A DNA stretch of 64,000 nt from NCBI GenBank assembly GCA_008973525.1, contig WACJ01000048.1, forward strand, positions 1,426,001 through 1,490,000, in the 5' to 3' direction. A program made the translations under genes and the position numbers. How positions within the stretch are numbered: the stretch's first letter is position 1; each line of letters begins with the position of its first letter. Below are positions 25,190 through 36,200 of this stretch, piece after piece. The stretch is from Stenopsyche tienmushanensis. Its lineage: Eukaryota; Arthropoda; Insecta; Trichoptera; Stenopsychidae. The notes under the pieces were generated by a model. That model was not told where the DNA came from and did not search any database. It saw only the letters and a program-made list of their open reading frames with translations.

Positions 25190-25870
25190 CAGAGCCGTAA
25201 CGAAGGTATGAAGCGCCCGTGGCAAGTATCTAACTTACGCCCCTTAATTTTTTAAATTTTTAAATAATATTATAAACGCAAAATATTAAATATTATTATA
25301 ATGCATATTTTAAAATAATATACGAAGACAGTCCCAAAAGTACCCGACCTGTGATAAGATTTATGGGTGCTTATAAAGCGCTGCATATCGCATATTGACC
25401 GAAAATTTTGACATGAGAAAGCTTTATGCGGGATGAGTGCCGCGTTTGCTCACAATGTAACAAAAACAGAGTCGTGATTAGTTTATAACTTAAAATTTAA
25501 AATTAGCTAAGATAGCAGCATAAATTAGTAAGTTAGATAAATATATAGTTTTTGTGGATGGGGGAAAATCTAAACAAATTCGCTATATTATTAGCGTAAG
25601 TCACCTATGTAAGTTAGTCTCTGAAGGAGCTTCCATGATCGTACACATCATAAAAAATGCTGCAAGAAATCCCTAAAAGAGGACGGAGTGGCTACAAGGT
25701 CTCTGTGTCCAACCGGTCCGTTTTTTCGGACCGCTGATATAACGAATGAATGCCTCGTGATTGGACTCCATAGCTGAACATGTCTACAGAACGATTATGA
25801 ACTCATTACAAAACGAAGTTGTTCGAAGAAGACTGATCGGGTGGGTTGTTTAAATTTTACAATCTCCCAA
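25190..25870 (-). mobile_element. Composite hAT/mariner repeat, copy 1
   Basis: Order on +: hAT-like end CAGAGCCGTAACGAAGGTAT (25190), AT-rich filler, mariner end TACGAAGACAGTCCCAAAAG (25320), mariner transposase remnant (about 25380-25480; LTENFDMRKL-like), linker TAGATAAATATATAGTTTTT, then stem-loop CGGTCCG-loop-CGGACCG (25714-25733). The same order, inverted, is at 30290-31150 and 58310-59100. Confidence 0.75.
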
Positions 25871-27233
25871 GGTTTCAGAAATTTACTTCAAAATATAACT
25901 ACTATTATACTAATATATTATTGATAGATAATTTTGTATTGATAACAGACATTATTTTGATATTTGTGTTTGATGAGGGATATCTGTAATTCATTAGGCA
26001 AAGTCGAATCGTGACTACCGGTCTATTGTTTATGCATAGTCGAAGACATTAGGATCGTTATCGCTCTTCGATATTTTTAGATCATTCAATATTTGATCAA
26101 TTATGAATGCCTAAAGTCATATATCAGCATACGGCATTTCTATTTTGCAGTTCGTTTAACTCAAACATATATTTATTGAGTATAATGGAGTTGGATATAA
26201 AAATACGAGTATATACCTTGCCTAGGGCAAATAGTCATCATTTACATCCCACGGGTAACTATTTGATGTTCTCCAATTTAAACAAATAAACGCTTTTATG
26301 CTCTTATCTGTTCGTCGCAATTGAGGCAAATTGTACATTTGGAATTCTTATATAAATTAAATAAATGCATGCACTCTGCCGCCTTTGTTTGACACACATT
26401 TTGGAATAATTTTGTAATCTATTCAAAATGTCAAAATTCCTAATATAATACATTTCCTTCTCAATTAACATACGCGCCTAATTAGAGTGTTATATAATAA
26501 GTATATGTATCAAAAATCAAATGTAGGAAACATTCGGCCAATGATTCATAACTGGTTCCCCAAATCCGGAAATCGATTGAGCGTTCCACTTTCGGCAACT
26601 CTTCGGCTAACAATTCGCAAGACATCGCCATAATAAATTTCCTACAACAAAAACGTTCACATTTAATTAGTATATCAAATTTGACTCAATAAAATTGCTA
26701 GAAAGCCGCAATAAAATGAGAGAAATTCAAACCGGCGATAAAGCGCAAACCGCACGGAAAAATTTCAGCATCCACTTTTTTTTCTTGGACGCCGCTTGAT
26801 CGATTCCATCCTATCCATCCTTTTCAGTCCGTTCTTGGACGTCCATGTCAAGGATGGTTCAAAAGCCGACGATAAACGAGGCAAAATCAGCCATATTAAA
26901 TATGGCGTACGAACCTTCGTATTATTATGACCACGAACAATGGATCATCGCATACAGAGACGGTCACGACTGCGATCGGCGTATATTAAAAATTCTTAGA
27001 TATACCACCATGTTGTGGACGTGATTCCATAAAATCTCAATTGTTCGATCTTTATTGTGTTATTGAAAAAAATATACAAGCAAATCGTGTTTAATTGTCG
27101 GCGATAAATGGGTTGGAAATGTGCGGTCGATGGTGGACCGATCAAATACAATGTATATTTTTGCATCTAAATTCAAATATGATGAGTTTGAGTTCATCAT
27201 CAGCTGATTTAATATCAAAATTGACTGTTTGTT
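25871..27233. other. Non-coding, nothing recognised
   Basis: AT-rich with a GC-richer patch at 26720-27000. Small frames only. Confidence 0.35.
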
Positions 27234-27766
27234 CTACAAAATAATGAAACTCGCAGAATTCCCGATTTCCGGACAAATTATTTATTTCCGTCGCTGCAGA
27301 TGAATACTTGTATACTATAATACTTTGATGTGATTCGTAATTGTATTACGAAGGAATACAAAAATTTTGAACCACGTATCTATTATATTTCATATCGATA
27401 TTCCCATTATTAGAGTCGATGTGTAGTAAATACATCACCGGTAGGGAAAGGTTAATATAACAATTTGAAGAACATATATGTACTGTATATATGTATACAT
27501 AGATTAGAACAGTTACTGCCCTTAGGCGTCGCTTAAGTTCGCCAATTAGTAGTTAGGCCATTGTTCCCAAGCGTCCAAATTTCGGCGAGAATATCTCGAT
27601 TTAGTAGCCTTCATCTTTTTAATGAGGTGTACGATTTCCGTTAGGTAAAAATTTAAATCCCAAATTTTTCGGGATTACATTTACTAGTCCCGGGATTCAT
27701 GAGCACCTAAAACTGTACGGGATCCCGGGATTGGATTCCCTAATCCCGCGTAATAAACACTTATTA
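27234..27766 (-). repeat. Dispersed repeat A, copy 3 (most complete)
   Basis: Read on -, it carries both the ATCCCGGGAT-rich block of copy 1 and the CTAATAATGGGAATATCGAT / GACGGAAATAAATAATTTGTC block of copy 2, in one piece. A fragment of the same repeat is at 59109-59165. Confidence 0.65.
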
Positions 27767-30289
27767 CATCCGTGTCCACGAATGCGTTAATAATTCCAAC
27801 TCACCATTGGTATTAATAATGTCAAATAAATATATAGAATTTAATTGACGGCTTGAAAGAGCTTTTATTACTCGTAGACTAAGCAAATATGCCAAATTAT
27901 TACATTGTATATTGATCTACCCTCAATTGAAAAGCTATGAGCGTCTTTGAAATATCCACGGAGACTACTTGAGTTTGAGAATCGTCTATACCCGTATCAG
28001 ATTATAAAACTTCAAACAAGAAACTTCAAAACACGTCCTTACTGTTCAACAAACTGAAGAATACTATTTTGAAGATGGTACATAAAAAAACGACATTACC
28101 TATGGGTACGCCCGATATTAACCCTTTGGTTAATGAGTTGATAATTGGGTTAAACATAGATGCTATATTCGTATGTTCACCGAAAATGAAACGCTATGGA
28201 TCGAATTTCGCAATATTTGAGAATATTTAAACGTGTATGGGTACCTTTACAGTACGACCGACTTGCCATCGATGTATGATGAGATTCAGGACACTCTCCC
28301 CGTCTCTGTCTCCGATTCACAATCTACGCAATCAACGAGCGATAATGCTCTTTCTGTATCACTCGAATCTGTTCGCAGCGTATGCGGGATTCCTAATCAA
28401 CGGTTCAATTCAATTTTTGTCTTCCGCTTTTAGCGTGTAGTGATTATATACTCCCGCAACCAATGTGTTAATTCCAATTCGCAGAACACTGATAAATAAT
28501 AGATCTTTTTTGAAATCTTAAGTCCAATTAATCACTCTGTGATATTTTATCGGCGTTTTCCCCATTCATTTTTGCATTAAATTATGAATGCTGTCATTTA
28601 GAAGTGTTGCGTATTCATATCGAGGAAATTCCCTGCGATGATGATTATTAATGAATCGCATCATTAAGCGGCATTCAAAGTTTGCATAGTGATATGACGG
28701 ATAACATCATCCATTGCAGAAAGGTTGACACGCGTCATTTTGCGCCATTTTGGCGTCAGGTAGCATTTCATCAGCAATTTTGACAATTGTCAACAGTAGT
28801 CATAATAGCAGATCGTTCCTAAACAATGCTAAATGCAAGCAGGCGTTATCTCGGAGAGGAATCAGCTTTTGCCGAGTATCGTGAGATGCGAATTCATAAC
28901 GCTTGTATAACCGACCCGTTTTATGATCTCGCTTTGTGACTTGATTTGTGAACAAAGATTTACAAAATAATTAGTCATTACGCAAAATGGAAAAAAGTGA
29001 TACGTATCTAACACGTATTCGTGATCGCCGGTCACAGAATCAATCAAACGCTGTGTAATAAGCACGCTTGGAATGATTTTGCAGATATTGCCCGGTATGA
29101 ATTTCGTACGCTTTTGCAGTGTCATTATTGATTTTTTTCTACTTTGTTATTATTATGCCTTTTAGTATTCAATTGAAAGCATCCAATTAAGCAAGTCTAT
29201 GATTTGAGCTTTGAAAAATGCTTCTAAAGTGCCACTGAACGAAGTGTTCCTATGATATTTTAATAACTTTTTCATGTCATTTGATTTTCTGCTCACCTTT
29301 GAAATGTAAAATATTACAATACCACAACAATAGCTGACATTCTTGTAAAACATTGGTACTGGGACGAGCCTCATACATTCATTGTACATAATGTGGCGAT
29401 TGGATCTGCTCGTTGCGAATTTTAACGAAAACACATTACAAACGTATCTACTACAAAAAAGGATTTTTTCCACTAGTGGTCACAGTCATATTTAGAATTT
29501 TGTACAGTTCCTCCTGATTATATGCAAAAAATGCTAATGCCGAATGTTGATTCTCTTGTGTAAAACTCGTTTGGGTATTTTTTTGAAGACTTATTTCATC
29601 GAGACGACATCTCGCATTGAAATCGACCCTGCAATTATCGACAGACATACAATGAGAGGCGACATGACAATGCGAATAATGCGTTTATAATTATTTTTAA
29701 TAAGAACGGAGCATAATGACAACATGCAGAATTTACAATGACATTTTACAGATAAGAAATGAGGACAGGGCCGCATCAAGGGTAGAAGAACTCGCATTAA
29801 AGCAGGATGAATGATTCGATAGCCCCGGGCATCGAGTGTTGATAGGGCAACGCACGATCCTTCAATATCATATTCAATATGTTCAAATGCATATATGCAA
29901 TATCAATAAAATGATATATTTTATTCAAATTCCATGTGTGCAAAATGGTATTACACATGAAGCTTCGGAATTTCAGCGAGTCAAAGATCGACCGTAATTG
30001 ATAAAGATTCTGTGCCATAATTTGCAAGTTCGACTTTTTGAAATTGACAAAAGCACTGTAGTCTTCAATTGTCCTTAAATACAACCATTGTTGCTATTTA
30101 TATTGTTTTCTATGTCTTTCAACGCGATTAGCGTGAACAAAAGATCTCCGCTTACTTTGTATTGTATGAAATCAAATTGGAACACAACAAAATTGTTATA
30201 CAAATTGGGAAACAACCAAAATACTTAGAAGATGAACAGCCTATTGAATACTTTTTGATGTAGCAAAAAAAAATGTTTGCTTGTTACAC
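27767..30289. other. Intergenic, overlapping minus-strand frames of unknown origin
   Basis: From 30084 down to 28862 five consecutive minus-strand frames (95, 68, 65, 103 and 87 codons) cover almost the whole stretch in different phases. They have hydrophobic segments such as MSPLIVCLSIIAGS. This could be a decayed membrane-protein gene of about 400 codons, but no family motif was found. Confidence 0.25.
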
Positions 30290-31150
30290 ATGAAGATTCG
30301 GATCGGGAAAATTTCAGTTCAAGTTCATGTCGAGAGTTGTTCATGATTTTTTTTTTATTTTACTTGACCATTCTACTTAACGTCAATCAAAACTGATTAA
30401 TTCTGTCTATTTTTATAATATATACTAAGTCCCCTCTTTTATTCGTCATCGGTTAAACATTAATCTGACCCAGCCCGCAATAAAATAAAGACAATAATAT
30501 TTTCGACCGATTGTAACATTTAAACAGCCTACCCGATCGGTCTTGTTCGGATAACTTCGTTTTGTAATCAGTGGTCTGAAAAGCGGACCGGTTGGACACA
30601 CAGTGCTTGTGGCCCCTCCGTCCTCTTTTAGGGGTTTTTGCGGGATTTTCATGGATAAATGCGTACCCCGAGCCATCTGTACGATCACAGAAGCCCCCTT
30701 AGAGACTTACCTATATAAATGGCTTGCGGCAAATGAGGCCGCAAACGATTCTAGACTTCCCCCACCCAAAAAAACTATATTTTTATCTTATCTTATTAAT
30801 TTATGCTGCTGTTTTAGCTAGTTTTTTAGTTTTAAGTTACAAAATCTAGCTATCGAATCTACCGAATTGCGGGACTGATGAATAGCTCGGGTCAGTGAGG
30901 GGTCCCTATGTTTCTTTATCTCAGTTGTGAAGTGATAGACCCATGTTTCATCCTGAATTGATGCAAATATTCGGCTTATTGCTGTGAAACATAGCCAAAT
31001 ACTCGATTGAAACATTATCACGACGCTGTTCCATTGTGAGCAAACGCGGCACCCGTCTTGCGCACAGCTTTTTCACGTCGAAATTTTCAGTCAATATGCG
31101 TATATACAACATTTTTTGAAAGACCTTCTGTCTGCTAGCTCGCGCACGGC
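30290..31150 (+). mobile_element. Composite hAT/mariner repeat, copy 2
   Basis: Starts near AGATTCGGATCGGGAAAATT and runs through GCCCGCAATAAAATAAAG and the imperfect stem-loop GGTCTG-AAAAG-CGGACC (30572-30590). It then has the linker and an antisense mariner transposase. On - the latter reads IFASIQDETWVYHFTTEIKK, the first catalytic Asp region; further right comes an ILTEN...CARR-type segment. Stops and gaps make it inactive. Confidence 0.75.
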
Positions 31151-31315
31151 CTTTAATATTGTAGATATTGGGTTCTAAAATGTTCAGAATTTCATATGGT
31201 GTACCAAATACATATCATGGTAGGGCGAAGGTGCTTTTTAATAATATTTAATATATTGCAATGTTGGTGATGAACATTTAATAGCCATATAGTAGAAGCG
31301 AATCCACATACACTT

Positions 31316-32130
31316 AAATATTTTTTTGTGCGGTAAATGCGTTCCGCGGAAAATCTCACAAAAAAAGCTTAATAAAAAATCAGGAAAACAATAAAGCAAA
31401 AAAATCTTTATTTACTTTATTTTATTAAAAAAACCAGCGAGTATTCCGGTATGCGTTGCAATGCCACACGCGCTTGGTAATTATTTGAAAATAATTGCAG
31501 TTACGTGATTCATTGCTTCAGGCCCCGTGTAGCGCGGGATGAAGGGCTAAGATCCAAAAACATGCGTGCTCTTGCCTCGAAGACCGACTGTCTCCCTCTC
31601 TCCCGTGAGCGGAGCTCAACCATCGCATTGCACGCGCATCCTTCCTCTCCCCATCCCCGCGGCCTTGCTTCACTTCACCAGACCAATATGCGCCAACATG
31701 GTGCATCCGCCAAATGGCTCGCAAAACAATCAAGTCATTTTTACACGGATTTAAACCATTTCGAAATTTTTCACGAAGGCGTGCACAATAACTCCCCAAA
31801 GTTTCATCGGAATAAATGATATAGGAGCGTATGCAGCACATACATACAGACAGTCATTTTTATATACATAGACTAATTTAAAAACTTTATTGAATACCCG
31901 CCCAATAACTCACCAAAGTTTCAAGCAATTATCCCTTGATCCAATGGCTGAATGATGCATGTTGTATTTGGTGGAAGAAACAATACCTTCACATTGTTAT
32001 TTTCTAAATGCAGGTAACCCTGATGCATTGTCGAGGAGTAAAAGAACTTTAAAATCAAGAGCTTTATTCCTTTTTAAAACCAGGGGAAGATATTAAGGCT
32101 GAATCGTATCGCCACGAAATTGAAAATTTC
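31316..32130 (-). mobile_element. Pogo/Tigger remnant split by another repeat
   Basis: The left end (about 31320-31375) has TTTTTTTGTGCGGTAAATGC and CCGCGGAAAATCTCAC, as in the 11553-12125 element. On - at 32085-31930 the transposase reads FKVLLLLDNASGYLHL, then NVKVLFLPPNTTCIIQPLDQ, the second and third catalytic Asp region of the pogo family. The right end was not found. An unrelated block (31500-31890) interrupts it. Confidence 0.8.
31500..31890 (+). repeat. Repeat D-related block (possibly Helitron-like)
   Basis: Begins around CCCCGTGTAGCGCGGGATGA and includes CACCAGACCAATATGCGCCA followed by ACATGGTGCATCC. It ends near ACATACATACAGACAGTCAT then TTTTATATACATAG. The ACCAATATGCGCCAACATGG core recurs inverted at 40745-40795 next to repeat D. 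It has frames on both strands but no recognised protein, and is GC-rich relative to its surroundings. Confidence 0.5.
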
Positions 32131-33256
32131 CACGAGAAACTAAAAATAAAGCAGTCAATTTTAATAAATAGTTTAAGCTACGTGCCATACTCATATTATT
32201 CTCATTTTTTCACAGATTTTATTTTGATTGAATTTAAAATGTTTTGTAAGAGTTATGGAATTTTAATTATCCTCCGAACGTTCATGTGGCATGTCCTAAT
32301 ACTTCCTTCCGTCACGTCAACATAAAAATGCACATATCCATGAATTGCACGAATCGCAACTATGAATGGCTCTAACAGAAAAGCGAGCCTCGGCTTCTTG
32401 TTATCCAAATGCCATAACCCCGAGGTTAAAATTATAATATATCAAAGGTGTCTCATTCGTAAACACATCATCAGACACCGTCATCCTTTGTTAAAAATCA
32501 TCACATATTTCGCTTGATATTTCATCTGTACACTTTATGGGTTTTATGCGCCTTCTGCCCACAATTGGATTCTTTGCAGAGCTCATGGGATATCTTGGCA
32601 AGAGATGAAGCCCATGTCCTTGGGAGCATCACGAACACCTTGCTCACAATATAAGCAATCATGGCTTTAATAAAAAAAAATCAACTGCTTCACTAATAAG
32701 TATAATAAAAAAATGTATAACATACTTCCGCAAATATTCTATTAGGTTAATGTTCTGCGTCTTGTTATATCTCGGCTATTTTTTTTTTGAGCAAATTTTC
32801 GTATCCTTTAAACTGTGTACAGTTTTTATTCAATGACATTGATTATATCAGCGAGCCTCGCCTTTAAAGAAGATAGATTTCAACTGATGATGATGAGGAA
32901 GGTTATTGTTTTGCCTTTAAATTTTTGATGTATTTCGGGGCGTGATACCTAATCTCAATAAATCTGATCGTGGTATCCTTACTGGGCGTGGGTGGAAATT
33001 CGTTGTACTTCATTATCCTTGTAATTCTTTTAAATGGGTAAACGCCTGATAAACCTTGAAGAAGCTTCTTCAATTTAGAATATAAATGGGCTTTAATCTT
33101 CATAGGATAGACACAAACGCTAACATATGCATAACAATATTGAAATTTTAACGTACAATCACGACCAATTTTCTTAGGCAACAATTGTTATTCAGCGTTC
33201 TAATGTTTGTATGCAATTATTATTTATAGTACTCATAGTAATTATTTTAATTTCAG
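32131..33256. other. Region upstream of first visible protease exon
   Basis: No start or signal-peptide exon was found here. An open minus frame at 32903-33184 (93 codons) has no recognised domain. 33240-33256 is the pyrimidine tract and acceptor TTTCAG of the first visible exon. Confidence 0.35.
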
Positions 33257-36200
33257 ACTGTCCAAGGTGTTCATATTGAAGAACCTCATCTAGTGAAGAA
33301 GAGGAGCTTAGATCAACCGCTTAGAATAATAGTTTATTATGACCATTCTGTTTTCAGGTGAGTTATAATTCGATTTCTAAATGTGTTTTTGTGTTTAACT
33401 TGAGATTGAAAAGGTTTAACTTTGCGTAAAAATACTGTAACCATAACCTGTCATATTTGTGAACATGGACAAAATTGGTCATCTTTGTATGTATGATCAA
33501 TATCAAAGCAGAATTAAATTCTACTGGAAATGGTAATTGTATGACCGTCGATTAAAATAGGCATTTCAAAAAGTGTTGTACATCTCATATTGACTTGAAA
33601 ATTTGAACACGAGAAAGCTGTGCGCAAGATGGGTACAGCGTTTGCTCACAATGGAACAAAAGCAGCGCCTTGAGGAGCTTTTTGCGTCGATTCATAATCA
33701 TGGATTAAACATGAGTGCATCAATTAAAACCTGAGACAAAGGAACATGGGGATGCTCTTCTGACCCGAACTGTTTATTGATTTCGCTATTCGGGACACAA
33801 GGGCGTGGCAACGCAGGCGCTCGCCACGGGCGCAACTGGGCTTGGGGCGCAAAACGGAGAATACCGATCCGATCGAGAGTACACGCTTTTTATTTTACTC
33901 GACCATTCTACTTTATATGAAACATGTTCAGGTATGGCGTCCGATAGCAAGGTACTCATTCATCATATAGGCGGTCCGAAAAGCGGACCGATTGGGCATA
34001 AAAACCTTGTAGCCACTCCATCCTCTTTTAGGACCTTTTGCGGCATTTTCTATTATCTGTACGATCACGGAATCAACGTAGCGCCTAGACACTTTCTATC
34101 ATAGCTTTTTTTTAAATAACAGTAACCGGTACTTTTGGGACTATCTTTGTATATTATTTTAAAACATACATTATAATAGTATTTAATACATTGCATTTAT
34201 AATAGTATTAGTTAGCTTAAAAAAAACTTGCCACGGGCGCTTCGTACCCTTGTTACGGCTCTGTTTAGGACCATGCCATCCCGCTCGCAAAAGTACACAA
34301 CAAGGTGCAAAACCGAATTCAAATATCCATGTCCGTGAGGACATGCTCATTCTCAACTTCAAATAACTTTAGAAGGCCCTGAGTACGCATTTTTCGACAA
34401 AAATGTCGCAATAATTCCAAAAAGGGAGATAGTGGCCACAAGGTCTGTATGCCCAATCGGTCCGCCTTTCGGACCGCTGACACGACGAATGAACGCCTTG
34501 CGATTAAATGCCATGACCGAACATGCTTCACTCACATAATTAATAAACCGAGAGACAAAGGAACAGGAAAACAATCGACTGAAAGGGAATCAAAAGAAGG
34601 CGAAATTTTTTGGGATGCACATTGGATAATTTTCATTGATTATCTTAAAAAAAAAAAAAAAACAACTAGCGGCGAGTATTATGCGAACTTATTGCAATAT
34701 TTAAGTGATGAAATCTAAGAAAAATGGCTATTTTGAGGAACTCTACGGTTTTCATTATAAATAGGGTATCAAAGCTATTGAAAATCACTGGGATAAAGAT
34801 TTTTTAATCAATTTTTTTGGTGTTTTCTTTATTAGGTCGGGTAATACTGGGACTACCCTCGTATCAAACCTTTTTTAAATACAAATTTGTAAGATTTGCT
34901 TTAAAATATATGAATCCATCTACAATTGACTCGACGACTGTATACTAATTTTAGTATAAATTATATTGAATGAATTGCTCCAACGTGCTCATCATCATAG
35001 TTTTCATCTATGAGCAATGTCTATTTAAAATCAAACATGTTTTGACCGTGACTTGACAACCTGGAATGCAAAAAATACAATATTTTTTAAAATTCCAATT
35101 GAATCATCCTCGTTAGATTTTATATTTTATTTGTTCGGCACTAATTGACTTATTTTTCTGTTTTTCTTTTAGATTGGACAGTGAAAAATTCGATCTCATC
35201 AATGTTAGTATTTCTCACAATTATAAAATACAATTTTACGTTGACGATATTATTTATATAAATCTATATTCAATTACATACATTGCAAAAATACTCATAT
35301 TTTTATGGATCAATCCCAGTTTTATTAAATTTCATAGATCACTCATTTCTAAAATTATTTTTTAATTTAATTTGTAATTTATCATGTATGAATAGATTAT
35401 ATAATTATCCATTTTTTAGAACACAATTCTACCGCAGTCTGTTCAATTTTGGGAGAAGACTTTAATGGTTAGAAAAACTGGAGACATCATTAGATTAAAT
35501 AGGTAAAATTTATTAAATCTTATGCACGTTAAAGTTAATAATTTTATCAACATTAATGCGGATTTATTTTGATTTCAGGAAATGTGCAAGTAGACAAGTT
35601 TTTGTAAAAGGGGGACGTACACATTGCATCAGAACGTGCAGACTTATTACCACCTGCGGAGAAGTTAATGTGCCTGAAGAACATTTAAATGTTAGTAAAA
35701 TAATTGCATTAAAATGCATGACGTATAAGCTTTTAAGTCTATAGAAATGCATCAAAAATTGTCCCATAAATGTAATTTTGTTGAGCAATTATAACATTAT
35801 TTCATCGACTTTCAGCCTTGCTATGTATGCAATGAATCGGGACAAGATTGTGGCATAATCAAGGATGAAGAAGTCGGCTCTAAAGCAGGTACTGGTGTCG
35901 CCGACGCTGATTTTATTTTGTATGTATCAGCCGTCGATACCGAGAGATGCAAGCGTGGATTAACCGTGGCTTATGCTGCTCATTGTCAGCAAGAAAGTGC
36001 TTTGGATAGGTAAATATTGATTCGTAGATTATCAATATAAATACTATTCAAAATAATACGATTTATAATTTTATAGGCCTATAGCCGGTCATGCTAATTT
36101 CTGTCCCAAAGAGCTGTCCACAAGACCTCAAGATTTAGGATCTATGCTTTCTACGGTCCAGCATGAAATGCTTCATGCCTTAGGATTTAGTGTATCACTT

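Noticed and set aside
30446..30821. Frames with the recurring peptide around GPLFRPL / GPKSGPI
   Set aside because: They are translations of the repeated stem-loop CGGTCCG..CGGACCG in different copies and strands, not a protein family.
31518..31841. Long frames on both strands (104 and 107 codons)
   Set aside because: They lie in a GC-rich repeat block shared with 40745-40840; open on both strands by composition, not by selection.
33805..34104. 99-codon + frame in protease intron 1
   Set aside because: Fully inside a hAT-like element and not conserved as a frame in the other copies.
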